Source: Neobacillus cucumis (GTDB taxonomy: Bacteria; Bacillota; Bacilli; Bacillales_B; DSM-18226). Taken from it: 64,000 bases of DNA. Under the pieces are notes generated by a model that saw nothing but the letters and a program-made list of their open reading frames with translations, searched no databases and was not told the DNA's origin. The stretch lies in contig NZ_JAEHGC010000003.1 of assembly GCF_016107705.1 (NCBI RefSeq), positions 248,001 through 312,000 on the forward strand, in the 5' to 3' direction. Both the position numbers and the translations under genes were made by a program. Of the stretch, positions 1 through 8,443 are shown in pieces (positions within the stretch are counted from its first letter, which is position 1; the number at the start of each line of letters is the position of its first letter).

Positions 1-754
1 CGATAATCGTCAGTGGAATTAACGATAAAATCACTCCAGCAACCGGAATGAGACCTAAAAGGAAGATCATAATTGAAAGTCCGCCTAACTGCGGGAAATC
101 CAGAATCCATAAAGAAATCGTTGTTAAAATACAGTTAACGACTGCAATAATTAATTGAGCCTCGATTACCTTACCAAATGTCCCCACAAACTTTCGGGCA
201 AAAAACTCAATTTCAACGTAAATGGAGGAAATCTTGCTCTTTTTAAATTTCTTTGTAAACTCCATTAACCTTGGTTTTTCCAACAGGAAAAATAAACTCA
301 TTAAAAGGGCCAAAAGAATTTGCAAGCTTACCTTACTTATATCTGTAAAATATTTGATTAAGAAGGTGAATCCCTGTTCTAAGTAATTCGATATTTGGAT
401 TTCTTCAATTTTTTCCGTGATGTAATTTAAAACAATATTATCATGCTTGGTTGTATAGAAGGTGGTTAATTGTTTTATAAGCTGCGTGATTTCTGCTGCA
501 ATAAGCGGTAAATAAACAACCAATCCATACGAAAGCAATCCAACAATCACTGCATAGGAGATAACAACAATAATCTTTCGATTCAGTCGAACTTTCCCCT
601 CAATGAATTTCACTAAACGATCCATTAAAAACGCAAAAATAAAGGTAAATAAAATTAAATTAATCATCTCTTTCATCCCATAAATGATAAGAGCAATGAA
701 AATGAAGATTAAAATTCTTTTAAAACCGCTGCTCTGCCAAAGTTTATTGATCAT
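1..754 (-). CDS. AI-2E family transporter (UPF0118), 3' end cut by window
   Basis: Partial polytopic membrane protein reading from an ATG at 754 and still open at base 1. The visible N-terminal ~250 residues start MINKLWQSSGFKRILIF and contain several hydrophobic segments separated by a basic/amphipathic middle (ISNYLEQGFTFLIKYF), then a segment ending GLIPVAGVILSLIPL, the pattern of the AI-2E/UPF0118 permease family (YueF/YdbI/YubA type in Bacillus). The family has about 350 residues, so roughly 100 are missing. A -10-like TATAAT lies on the minus strand at 809-814 without a clear -35. The substrate cannot be told; members have been linked to autoinducer-2 export or Na+/H+ exchange, which I do not assign here. 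Confidence 0.8.
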   Translation of the reverse strand, partial: MINKLWQSSGFKRILIFIFIALIIYGMKEMINLILFTFIFAFLMDRLVKFIEGKVRLNRKIIVVISYAVIVGLLSYGLVVYLPLIAAEITQLIKQLTTFYTTKHDNIVLNYITEKIEEIQISNYLEQGFTFLIKYFTDISKVSLQILLALLMSLFFLLEKPRLMEFTKKFKKSKISSIYVEIEFFARKFVGTFGKVIEAQLIIAVVNCILTTISLWILDFPQLGGLSIMIFLLGLIPVAGVILSLIPLTII

Positions 755-873
755 CTATTTAATCTAACCCCATTATTTGTACTTATAGTCTAAATATACT
801 AATTTCATTATAACAAAACATTTTTAAAATGGTTACTTTTTAGAAAGAATATTATCTGTATATTTATAAAACT

Positions 874-897
874 AGAGGCACCCGAATGGATGCCTCT
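874..897 (-). terminator. Terminator of the MarR/MMPL operon
   Basis: Perfect 7-bp stem (AGAGGCA/TGCCTCT) with a 10-nt loop lies just past the MMPL stop codon on the minus strand, followed by AGTTTTA. The other strand also has a T-rich tail, so it may work in both directions. Confidence 0.6.
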
Positions 898-903
898 ACG
901 TTT

Positions 904-3900
904 TTATTTTAAATTATTTGTCATCCCATGGAATGGCCACCAATTGGCTTTGCCAAAATTTTTAACCATAACAGGAATAAACAACGGCAAGATGACGAAA
1001 GCGTATAATAATAAACCGATTAAAACAATCGATGCAATCTGAAGCAAGGATAACATTCCTGATGGCATCATCGCCGCAAATGTTCCCCCTAAAATAATTG
1101 CTGCCGAGATAATGACCGTACCCATCTTTTTCATCGATAACAGCATCGCATCTTCTACCTTTAAATCCCTATATTCATTAAATCGGTCCATCAAGAAAAT
1201 GCTATAGTCCACTCCAAGGGCCATCAGGATCACAAATCCGAAGAAAGGAACGGCCCAGCTAATTCCCGTATAACCTAATAGATTGACAAACAGTGCCTCA
1301 TTCATCGCCATTGACGTAAAGTAGGTTAAAATCAAGGAAGCGATAATATAAAGCGGCATGATCATAGATCTAAATAAAAGAATTAAAATAAGCGTGATTC
1401 CAATCAGCATTAACACAACTGTCCTTGAAAAGTCCTGTCCTGACATCTTATTTAAATCTGCATTTGTACTGGTGATCCCGCCAACAGCTACAACAGCATT
1501 TTCAAGTTTCGTGTTTTTAACTGCCCGTTTCACTGCATCCTTAATTTCAGGAACCTGGTTAATCGCCTCATTAGAATAAGGGTTTGATTTAAAAACGACA
1601 TCAATGGTCATGACTTTCCGATCATCTGACATATAGGCATCTAACGCCTGCTTAAAATCTTTACTTTCCACCGCCTCTTTTGGCAGGTGGAAACCGGACA
1701 TGCCGGTCGAGTCAGAAAGACCGGATAAATAACCTTGAGCAGAACCAAGACCATCCGACACTTGATTTAAACCTTTCGCACTTTGGTCAAGCCCGTTGGA
1801 TAATTGTGTTAACTGACCAGTTAGACCGCCAAATCCGGAAAGCAGCTGCTTTTGTCCATCGTTTATTCCAGACAAACCCTTAGTCAGTTTTGGCATATTA
1901 GCAACAATTTGACCTTGACCGTTTGCCAACTTGTCAAGTCCTGCCTGCTGCTGCTCAATTCCTTTAATTAACTTTTCCAGCCCCGAAGCAAGTCCCTGCT
2001 GGCCGCCATTTGCTTTTGCAAATCCAGCGTTCGCCGTATCCATTCCCATTGTAATTTGAGAAAGACCTGCGTTTAACTGATTAAGACCACTAGAAAGAGG
2101 TGCTAGCTGCTGCTGCAGTACCTGAACGGTTCCTTTTATTTTTTGGTATTGCCCTTCTTTCGCCAATCCATCATAATGGCTTTCCAAATAGGTAAAATCT
2201 GCACCCTTAATCTGGGCAAGCGCACCGGATAAAGAGGTTAATCCACCGGCTACATCCCTATATTTGGAGTTTAATGTTTTAAGATTCGCATCTATGTCCT
2301 GATAACCCTTTTGCAGCTTTTTATAGCCAGCAAGTAAGTCCTCGGCGCCTGCTTTCGTTTTTTCCAATCCTTTTTTCAATTCAGTAGAACCCGCTGAACC
2401 TTGACGAATTCCGTTTTCAATTTTGGTAAGGTTGGTTTGAATTTCTGTCAGCCCGCCTTTTAGCTGATTTGTTCCCGAAATTAATCCATTAATCCCGTTG
2501 ACCGCACCCTTTAACTGCGGTCCGGACTTCGAAAGCTTACTGCCTGCTTCCTGAAGACCATCACTAATTTTCGTAATTCCATCCTTGCCTTTGCCTAAAC
2601 CATTCTCAAGACTTTCTGCTTGCTTGTTCACATAAAATTCTTTAATTTTTTCACCTGTAGGCCTTGTTACCGAGCGGACCGTATCCACTTGGTCTACTTT
2701 TTCAACCTCTTGGCTAACTTTTTCAGCCAATTCGATGTAGTCCGTCGAATTCATCCCCTCATCATTTTTAATCACGATTTGCGTCGGCATTGATTCACCC
2801 GGGCCAAAACTGTCAGCAATCGCATTAAAAGCACGGATAGAAGGAACCTTTCCGCTGATTTCCTCTAATGAGTTAAACGATAATTTCCCATCATACGTAA
2901 CTAAAAATGGAACACAAATGGCCGCAACAATTAATAATGAAACCACTGGACGGACTAGAGAAAACCTTCCGACTGCCCCCCAAAGCTTGCTCTCGGCATG
3001 TTCTGCACTTCCCTTAGAAGGCCAGAAAAGCTTCCGCCCTAATACCGCCATAAAGAATGGAACGATTGTAAATAAGGCGATCAAAAGCATTGCCACTCCA
3101 ATGGCTACTGCTGAAGAAGATTGGTAGAGGATGAATTGAGAAAAACCAATCGTGGCAAACCCAATCATCACGGCTAAACCGCTAAATAATACCGTTCGTC
3201 CAGCGGTTCGGTATGTTTCTACGATTGCATCAACGACCGTTTCTCTTTGAGATAATTCCTCTTTGAATCTACTAAGCAATAATATACAATAATCCGTTCC
3301 TATTCCGAATAAAACGCAAACCAGAAAGATTTGTGTATAGTTGGAGACAGGGAAATTCAGCTTATCTACTAAAATAGCAATAATCGATTGCGATGCCAGA
3401 TAAGTAATTCCCACTGTTAGCAATGGAATTAACGGTGATATTAATGAACGAAAAACAAGTAGTAATACAGCTAAAATAAACACAACTGTAATTCCCTCTG
3501 TTTTCTTCAAGCCTTCTTCAGAGCTTTTCATCAAATCCTCATTGATCATCCAGTTACTGGTGTAATAATGATCCACCTTTACAGTATCAATTGTTTTATA
3601 CAAGGCAGCACTGACTTCTTTGGGCTCACGGTCATTCCAGTTCACCTTAACAGAAGCAAGGATGGACTTTCCGTCCTTGGCAACAAGCTGATTTTTTAAG
3701 CTCTTTTCATTAAAATGACTTAGTATTTCTGTAATACCAAGCTTTTCTTTGTTGTCTTCCAGTGCTTGAATCGCCTTTTTTGCTTCCTCTATTTCCCCAT
3801 TTGTTAACTTTTTATTATCATGAAACACAAGGGCGACTTGGGTTTCCTTGCCGCCATCCTTTTGTTTCTGAACCTGATTCATAATCTCCGTAGCTAAATG

Positions 3901-4041
3901 GGAGGAATATCCCTTTGGAACATCCACCTGCCCCTTATCACGGACAAGGTCAGCCATATTCGGAGCAATCATGAATAACCCCACTACGATCACAATCCAG
4001 GCAATTAGCACGAGCCATTTACTTTTAATAATAAACCTCAC
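904..4041 (-). CDS. MMPL/RND-family membrane transporter with tape-like repeat domain
   Basis: A 1045-residue exporter of the MMPL branch of the RND superfamily, similar in context to B. subtilis YdgH. TM1 is at residues ~8-28. TM bundles at ~185-350 and ~880-1030 each carry the RND-type GxxxDY motif (GIGTDYCILLLSRFKEE, ALGVDYSIFLMDRFNEY). The extracellular loop between them, ~475-800, is a long run of GL-x-L-x-x-G repeats predicted as coiled coil, as in YhgE/Pip-type proteins. The start is GTG at 4041, preceded by AGGAGG that overlaps the stop of the marR gene 4 bp upstream, so the two genes are an operon. The exported substrate is unknown; lipids or amphipathic drugs are usual for the family. 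The MarR protein probably represses it. Confidence 0.88.
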   Translation of the reverse strand: MRFIIKSKWLVLIAWIVIVVGLFMIAPNMADLVRDKGQVDVPKGYSSHLATEIMNQVQKQKDGGKETQVALVFHDNKKLTNGEIEEAKKAIQALEDNKEKLGITEILSHFNEKSLKNQLVAKDGKSILASVKVNWNDREPKEVSAALYKTIDTVKVDHYYTSNWMINEDLMKSSEEGLKKTEGITVVFILAVLLLVFRSLISPLIPLLTVGITYLASQSIIAILVDKLNFPVSNYTQIFLVCVLFGIGTDYCILLLSRFKEELSQRETVVDAIVETYRTAGRTVLFSGLAVMIGFATIGFSQFILYQSSSAVAIGVAMLLIALFTIVPFFMAVLGRKLFWPSKGSAEHAESKLWGAVGRFSLVRPVVSLLIVAAICVPFLVTYDGKLSFNSLEEISGKVPSIRAFNAIADSFGPGESMPTQIVIKNDEGMNSTDYIELAEKVSQEVEKVDQVDTVRSVTRPTGEKIKEFYVNKQAESLENGLGKGKDGITKISDGLQEAGSKLSKSGPQLKGAVNGINGLISGTNQLKGGLTEIQTNLTKIENGIRQGSAGSTELKKGLEKTKAGAEDLLAGYKKLQKGYQDIDANLKTLNSKYRDVAGGLTSLSGALAQIKGADFTYLESHYDGLAKEGQYQKIKGTVQVLQQQLAPLSSGLNQLNAGLSQITMGMDTANAGFAKANGGQQGLASGLEKLIKGIEQQQAGLDKLANGQGQIVANMPKLTKGLSGINDGQKQLLSGFGGLTGQLTQLSNGLDQSAKGLNQVSDGLGSAQGYLSGLSDSTGMSGFHLPKEAVESKDFKQALDAYMSDDRKVMTIDVVFKSNPYSNEAINQVPEIKDAVKRAVKNTKLENAVVAVGGITSTNADLNKMSGQDFSRTVVLMLIGITLILILLFRSMIMPLYIIASLILTYFTSMAMNEALFVNLLGYTGISWAVPFFGFVILMALGVDYSIFLMDRFNEYRDLKVEDAMLLSMKKMGTVIISAAIILGGTFAAMMPSGMLSLLQIASIVLIGLLLYAFVILPLFIPVMVKNFGKANWWPFHGMTNNLK

Positions 4042-4044
4042 CGT

Positions 4045-4506
4045 TTACTCCTCCTGCTGTAGCTCTTTATTTTCGCTAAGTATGCGATTTATCTTTTCAT
4101 ACGTATTTAAAAATTGTTTGATTTCGGTTTCATCGAATTGGGTAATTAAGGATTCAACTAATTTATAGATTCGATCCTCCGTTTGTTCAAATAAGTCAAT
4201 GCCCTTCTCCGTTAACGTTAGATACACTACACGCCGGTCATTTTCATCACGGGTACGTTGAATTAAGCCCTTTTCCCACATCCGATTAATAATCGCTGTT
4301 ATGGCACTTTTTTTCACCTCAAAAACTTCTGCTAGTTCAGAGGAGGTACATGTTCCTGCCTTATTGATATATCGCAGCATATAGTGCTGGTCACTAGTGA
4401 GATCACTACTAATTTGCTCTTTTACCAGCGATTCCCCTTTTTTATTGACGGAAAAGGAAAGTGTGATATAACGGTCCACTAATTCTTGAATGTTTTTATA
4501 AGTCAT
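4045..4506 (-). CDS. MarR family transcriptional regulator
   Basis: A 153-residue winged-helix regulator. The recognition part TSSELAEVFEVKKSAITAIINRMWEKGLI (residues ~54-82) is followed by the wing RDENDRRVVYLTLTEKG, the hallmark of MarR proteins; N- and C-terminal helices form the dimer interface. It is the first gene of a two-gene operon with the MMPL exporter (B. subtilis ydgG-ydgH is the likely counterpart). Autoregulation is inferred from the palindromic operator overlapping its promoter. The ATG at 4506 has an AGGTGA about 12 nt upstream. Confidence 0.9.
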   Translation of the reverse strand: MTYKNIQELVDRYITLSFSVNKKGESLVKEQISSDLTSDQHYMLRYINKAGTCTSSELAEVFEVKKSAITAIINRMWEKGLIQRTRDENDRRVVYLTLTEKGIDLFEQTEDRIYKLVESLITQFDETEIKQFLNTYEKINRILSENKELQQEE

Positions 4507-4558
4507 TATGTATCAATTCACCTCACTTGAATGATTCTACTGTTTAATTGTTCAACTC

Positions 4559-4608
4559 GTTAACTATTAATAAGGTTAACTATAATGGGGATGGAATTAA
4601 TTTGTCAA
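4559..4608 (-). promoter_or_regulatory. marR-MMPL promoter with palindromic operator
   Basis: Minus strand TTGACA (4603-4608), 18-bp spacer, TATAGT (4579-4584). Two GTTAAC boxes at 4575-4580 and 4559-4564 are separated by 10 bp. They lie at the end of the -10 and at the expected start site, where a MarR dimer could block polymerase. Operator assignment is inference. Confidence 0.6.
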
Positions 4609-4687
4609 TGATTTATTGGCTGTTTACTTTGAGAGGAAAAAATTCAGTGAATGGGGGAGGGGAGAATATTCATACAAAATAAAGAAA

Positions 4688-4708
4688 GGTGATTTATAAT
4701 AAATCACC
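4688..4708 (-). terminator. Terminator after SinR-like gene
   Basis: 9-bp perfect stem GGTGATTTA/TAAATCACC with a 3-nt loop, followed on the minus strand by TTTCTTTATTTTG. It lies just past the stop of the SinR-like gene and so closes the Tad locus. Confidence 0.75.
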
Positions 4709-4719
4709 ATGGTTTAGTT

Positions 4720-5052
4720 TTACTCCGTATTCAATTCTTGAATCAAATTCTTTATTTTCCTTAATTTTTGAGTATTTAATTGACCCTCGGACAATTCGAT
4801 TTCAAGCTTTAAGGTGCCCTTTATCACACCGCTGCTTATTTTTGTTTCACCATCTTGGTGACCTTTAATGAATTGGTCTATGTCTACATTTAAAGTTTTT
4901 GCTATTTTATCTAATATTTCTATACTAGGATTCCGTTGGATATCCCGCTCAATTAAACTTAAATAAGACTTTGAAATACCCGATAACTCACTTAACTGGC
5001 TTATTGATAAACCTTTTTCTTCACGAAGTATTTTGAGTTTAGTTCCCTCCAT
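4720..5052 (-). CDS. SinR/SlrR-like XRE regulator
   Basis: A 110-residue protein with an N-terminal XRE helix-turn-helix (residues 5-60: LKILREEKGLSISQLSELSG, then SKSYLSLIERDIQRNPSIEIL) that closely resembles the SinR DNA-binding domain. A C-terminal helical segment (EGQLNTQKLRKIKNLIQEL, ~87-107) resembles the SinR/SinI dimerisation hook. It sits 78 bp downstream of tadC on the same strand, at the end of the pilus locus, and may be cotranscribed or have its own promoter. The intergenic gap contains one GTTCGTT half-site. SinR is known to bind GTTCTYT boxes; the flp promoter region is full of such half-sites, so I infer that this protein controls the pilus operon. No SinI-like partner is visible in the window. 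Confidence 0.82.
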   Translation of the reverse strand: MEGTKLKILREEKGLSISQLSELSGISKSYLSLIERDIQRNPSIEILDKIAKTLNVDIDQFIKGHQDGETKISSGVIKGTLKLEIELSEGQLNTQKLRKIKNLIQELNTE

Positions 5053-5130
5053 AAAATCTCTCCTTGACTAGCAGATTCTTTTTGTTGTATTTTTCATTCA
5101 TAATAACGAACAAAACATTTAAAAAAATAT

Positions 5131-6063
5131 TTATCCTCCTAGGCCCTTTGTGATAAACGTAATAACCAGAGGTCCCAATATGACAATAAATAATGCTGGG
5201 AATATGAAAAACACCATTGGAAACAGCATTTTTACTGGCGCCTTCATCGCCTGTTCTCTTGCAGCTTCACGTCGCTGTTCACGTACACGTACGGTAAGAT
5301 TCCCTAAAACCTTTGCCATTCCAATCCCAAGCTGATCCGCTTGAATCAACGAGGTGATCACACTCTGAAACGAATCAGATGGGACACGCTTCCGAAGCTC
5401 GTAAAAAGCTTCTCTTCTGGATTTACCAAGCTTCATATCCTCTAATGTTTGAAGAAACTCTTCTGACAGCGGACCTTTATATTTTTGTGACACCTCTGCG
5501 AGTGCCAAATCCAGCCCCATTCCTGCCTCAAGCAAAAGGTTTACCGTATCAAAAAAATCTGCCATCGATTTATTAATTTCTTTAACCCTTGCTGTCTTTT
5601 TCTTTCCAAGCTGGAACACAGGAAGTCGGAATCCTAAAATCGCCATGGTGATTGCCATCAACCATACTAACATTTTATTGTCCACAATTGGCAACAAAAA
5701 GAGAACGATCGGCACACTTATACCAATACTCAATACAAATTGAAACAGCCTAAAATCAATTGCGGACTTGAAAGGGTAGCCCGCATCCCTTAGAAGCATA
5801 TCTAGTTTTTTTCTTTCCACTTTGGAAACCTTTTGATTTAATAAATTGGTTCCCTTATTCCAGTACCGATCAAAAAGCTCTCTTAATCGATCATCATTCT
5901 TTTTTCTTAAAATATCATTTTTTTCTTTTTTGACAGTTTCCCCAAAAAACTTATCAACTCGTTCATTGAAGGCAATTTCCTTTTTGAAGATCGTTAGCAA
6001 GAAACCCGCCACTACAAAGGTCGCAAATGCGGATGATAGTACAATGAGAACAAAGTTCAACAT
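5131..6063 (-). CDS. tadC: Tad pilus inner-membrane platform protein TadC
   Basis: A 310-residue type II secretion F-domain protein. There is one TM segment at the N-terminus (~3-25), a pair at ~105-150 and one at the C-terminus (FPMVFFIFPALFIVILGPLV). The cytoplasmic F domain is LLLEAGMGLDLALAEVSQKY through VITSLIQADQLGIGMAKVL. It follows tadB by 5 bp, and paired TadB/TadC platform proteins are the rule in Tad systems. Together they are thought to couple the TadA ATPase to pilin polymerisation. It is the last structural gene of the operon. The ATG at 6063 is kept because it gives the usual family length. Confidence 0.9.
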   Translation of the reverse strand: MLNFVLIVLSSAFATFVVAGFLLTIFKKEIAFNERVDKFFGETVKKEKNDILRKKNDDRLRELFDRYWNKGTNLLNQKVSKVERKKLDMLLRDAGYPFKSAIDFRLFQFVLSIGISVPIVLFLLPIVDNKMLVWLMAITMAILGFRLPVFQLGKKKTARVKEINKSMADFFDTVNLLLEAGMGLDLALAEVSQKYKGPLSEEFLQTLEDMKLGKSRREAFYELRKRVPSDSFQSVITSLIQADQLGIGMAKVLGNLTVRVREQRREAAREQAMKAPVKMLFPMVFFIFPALFIVILGPLVITFITKGLGG

Positions 6064-6068
6064 GAACC

Positions 6069-7031
6069 CTACACCTCAATTCGGATGATTTTCTGGATAA
6101 CTACCCAACCAATAATGATGAAGACACTGCCTATAGTGAGCATTGCCCATCCCAATGGATGATGCAGCATTGGTGAAAAATAATCTTTGCTGACAAACGT
6201 TAAATATAAGCCGAGTCCAATCGGCAGTAAGGTGATGATCCAAGATGACATTCTTCCCTGCGCTGTTAACGTGTTTAGTTCTTCAAGCACACGGACTCTG
6301 CCTCTAATTGTTTCTTCCATTGTTTCCAATAGCTCAGCAAGATTTCCGCCGCTCTTCCTTTGTGCAAGAATGGCCTGAACGACAACTTCCAATTCTTTGT
6401 TAGGTAATCGGTCAATTAATTCTTCAAATACATCCTCTAATGGCATCCCAAGTCCTGCCTGTCTTACTATCCGATCAAATTCTGGACCAAGCGGGTCTGA
6501 AATTTCTTTACCAACAAGCTGCATCGCCTGCATAAAGCTGAAGCCTGCCCTCATGGAGTTAGCCATCATTCCCAACACTTCGATTAACTGATAGGACAAC
6601 CGAGTTAACCGTTTTTTTCGTTTTTGCTTCATAAAATAATGGGGAATGGCATAACCAAAGATTACCGCAATAGCAGAAAGAAACCAGGGCAGACCTAGGA
6701 AAGCTGTGAATAATCCGGAACCGGCAGAGGCTAAAAGTCTCAACGCAAAAAACTCCTCCGGCCTCAATCCACTTCCAGCTTCTACTAACATTTTTTCTGT
6801 TTTCCTGCTAAATTGAACATTTTTAAAAATATTTGATAGAGAAAGAATAAACTGTTTAGAAAGAGGTGGTCTTTTTTCTATCTTACTATCATCCTCTTCC
6901 GCTTGCGAAACTGGCAAAAACTCCTTGATTCGGTGATTCATTCTCCTCTTTTTTGAAGACCCGCTTAAGATCAGATACATCGAAATACTAACGACTAAAA
7001 ATACAAAGATCAATTCGATGACTAATTTCAA
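6069..7031 (-). CDS. tadB: Tad pilus inner-membrane platform protein TadB
   Basis: A 320-residue type II secretion F-domain protein. The N-terminal TM (~4-24) is followed by a basic linker (GSSKKRRMNHRIKEFLP), a TM pair at ~100-135, the F domain (ANSMRAGFSFMQAMQLVGKEI...LAQRKSGGNLAELLETME) and two TMs at the C-terminus. It overlaps the stop of tadA by 4 bp (ATGA), indicating translational coupling, and lies 5 bp ahead of tadC. It acts as half of the inner-membrane platform for Flp pilus assembly. Confidence 0.9.
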   Translation of the reverse strand: MKLVIELIFVFLVVSISMYLILSGSSKKRRMNHRIKEFLPVSQAEEDDSKIEKRPPLSKQFILSLSNIFKNVQFSRKTEKMLVEAGSGLRPEEFFALRLLASAGSGLFTAFLGLPWFLSAIAVIFGYAIPHYFMKQKRKKRLTRLSYQLIEVLGMMANSMRAGFSFMQAMQLVGKEISDPLGPEFDRIVRQAGLGMPLEDVFEELIDRLPNKELEVVVQAILAQRKSGGNLAELLETMEETIRGRVRVLEELNTLTAQGRMSSWIITLLPIGLGLYLTFVSKDYFSPMLHHPLGWAMLTIGSVFIIIGWVVIQKIIRIEV

Positions 7032-8443
7032 TTAAACCACTCTCCAACAAACCAAGAAGCAGGCAAGGAGTATCCATTCAATTCAAGCTGTTCTGTGAAC
7101 CTTGGCCTGATACCTGTGCTAATAAAGTTTCCCTGAATCAGACCATCGCCATTATGTCCCTTTTCTTTAAATAAAAAAAGATCCTGAAGAACGATTGTAT
7201 CGCCTTCCATTCCCAGCACTTCTGTTATATGGGTTATTTTTCTCGTACCATCCTTTAATCTTGACTGATGAACAATCAAATCGATGGCATTGGCAATCTG
7301 TTCACGGATTGCCCTGACAGGAAGCTCATAGCCTGCCATCAACACCATGGTTTCCAAGCGGGAAAGGATATCTCTAGGGGAGTTAGCGTGCCCAGTACTT
7401 AAGCTGCCGTCATGACCGGTATTCATTGCCTGAAGCATATCCAGTGCTTCGGCTCCACGAACCTCCCCAACCACTATCCGGTCTGGCCGCATCCGCAGCG
7501 AGTTCCGGACTAAATCGCGAATCGTAATTTGTCCTTTCCCCTCGATATTCGCTGGGCGGGATTCGAGCGAAACAATATGTTCCTGATGAAGTTTAAGCTC
7601 CGCCGCATCTTCGATGGTAACGATTCGCTCTCGATTTGGGATAAAAGAAGAGAGAACATTTAAGGTTGAAGTCTTCCCTGATCCTGTACCACCGCTGATA
7701 AAAATATTAAGCTTGGACTTAACACAGATATCGAGGAATTCTGCCATCTCCTCACTTACCGTTCCAAATTCGATTAAATCTTTGATGGTAAAAGGGGTAT
7801 CAGAAAATTTCCGAATCGTCAAACTCGGACCCTTTAAAGCAAGTGGAGGAATAATCGCATTTACACGCGATCCATCTGGCAGTCGGGCATCGACCATCGG
7901 AGAACTTTCATCAACACGACGGCCTATAGGTGCGACAATCCGCTCGATTACCCGCATAACATGCTGGTCATCCATAAAGCTTACATTACTTCTAGTAATC
8001 TTACCGTTTTGTTCATAATAAATTTCATCATAACTATTGACCATAACCTCACTAATTAATGGGTTCTCTAACAAAGGAGTAATCGGACCATAAGCAAGCA
8101 ATTCATCCTTTACGTATTCAAAAATTTCTTGCTTTTCTTCAAAGGTTAATCTTCCGCCTTCTTCATTAAAAAAGGCTTCTCCTAATTCATCTATTTTCAT
8201 TTTCTCCTGCTCTTTATTCTGACTGGGATACTTTTTCAACTCTTCTACTAGAAAATTGTGAAGGCCTGCTTCTATGTTCCAAAATTCCTGTGATTTTTTT
8301 AGAGCCGGAGACTCTTGAACCTCTTTGATGGGTTTACTTGGTATACTTTGCATACTTGGTATACTTGGTGTACTTGATGTATTTGGTGTATTTGGTGTAA
8401 TGGTTGCAGCCGCTTCCTCTTTATACCGTTTAAATAGTGACAT
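7028..8443 (-). CDS. tadA: Tad pilus assembly ATPase TadA/CpaF
   Basis: A 471-residue secretion ATPase of the CpaF subfamily that powers Flp pilus assembly. It has Walker A GGTGSGKT at residues 251-258, an Asp box around RIVTIEDAAEL, Walker B-like MRPDRIVVGEVRG, and a His box (STGHANSPRDIL). The start is taken as ATG 8443 (GGAG 9 nt upstream). An in-frame TTG at 8467 would add eight residues but has no ribosome binding site of its own. The gene overlaps the tadZ stop by 14 bp. Residues 16-36 are a Thr/Ile-Pro-Ser/Asn repeat encoded by seven 9-bp units, a flexible linker ahead of the conserved N-terminal domain. Confidence 0.93.
   Translation of the reverse strand: MSLFKRYKEEAAATITPNTPNTSSTPSIPSMQSIPSKPIKEVQESPALKKSQEFWNIEAGLHNFLVEELKKYPSQNKEQEKMKIDELGEAFFNEEGGRLTFEEKQEIFEYVKDELLAYGPITPLLENPLISEVMVNSYDEIYYEQNGKITRSNVSFMDDQHVMRVIERIVAPIGRRVDESSPMVDARLPDGSRVNAIIPPLALKGPSLTIRKFSDTPFTIKDLIEFGTVSEEMAEFLDICVKSKLNIFISGGTGSGKTSTLNVLSSFIPNRERIVTIEDAAELKLHQEHIVSLESRPANIEGKGQITIRDLVRNSLRMRPDRIVVGEVRGAEALDMLQAMNTGHDGSLSTGHANSPRDILSRLETMVLMAGYELPVRAIREQIANAIDLIVHQSRLKDGTRKITHITEVLGMEGDTIVLQDLFLFKEKGHNGDGLIQGNFISTGIRPRFTEQLELNGYSLPASWFVGEWFN
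8336..8398 (-). repeat. Seven tandem 9-bp units inside tadA
   Basis: Seven consecutive units of the type ACACCAAAT / ATACCAAGT on the minus strand encode T-P-N/I-P-S triplets near the N-terminus of the ATPase. The 9-bp unit keeps frame whatever the copy number. Confidence 0.85.
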
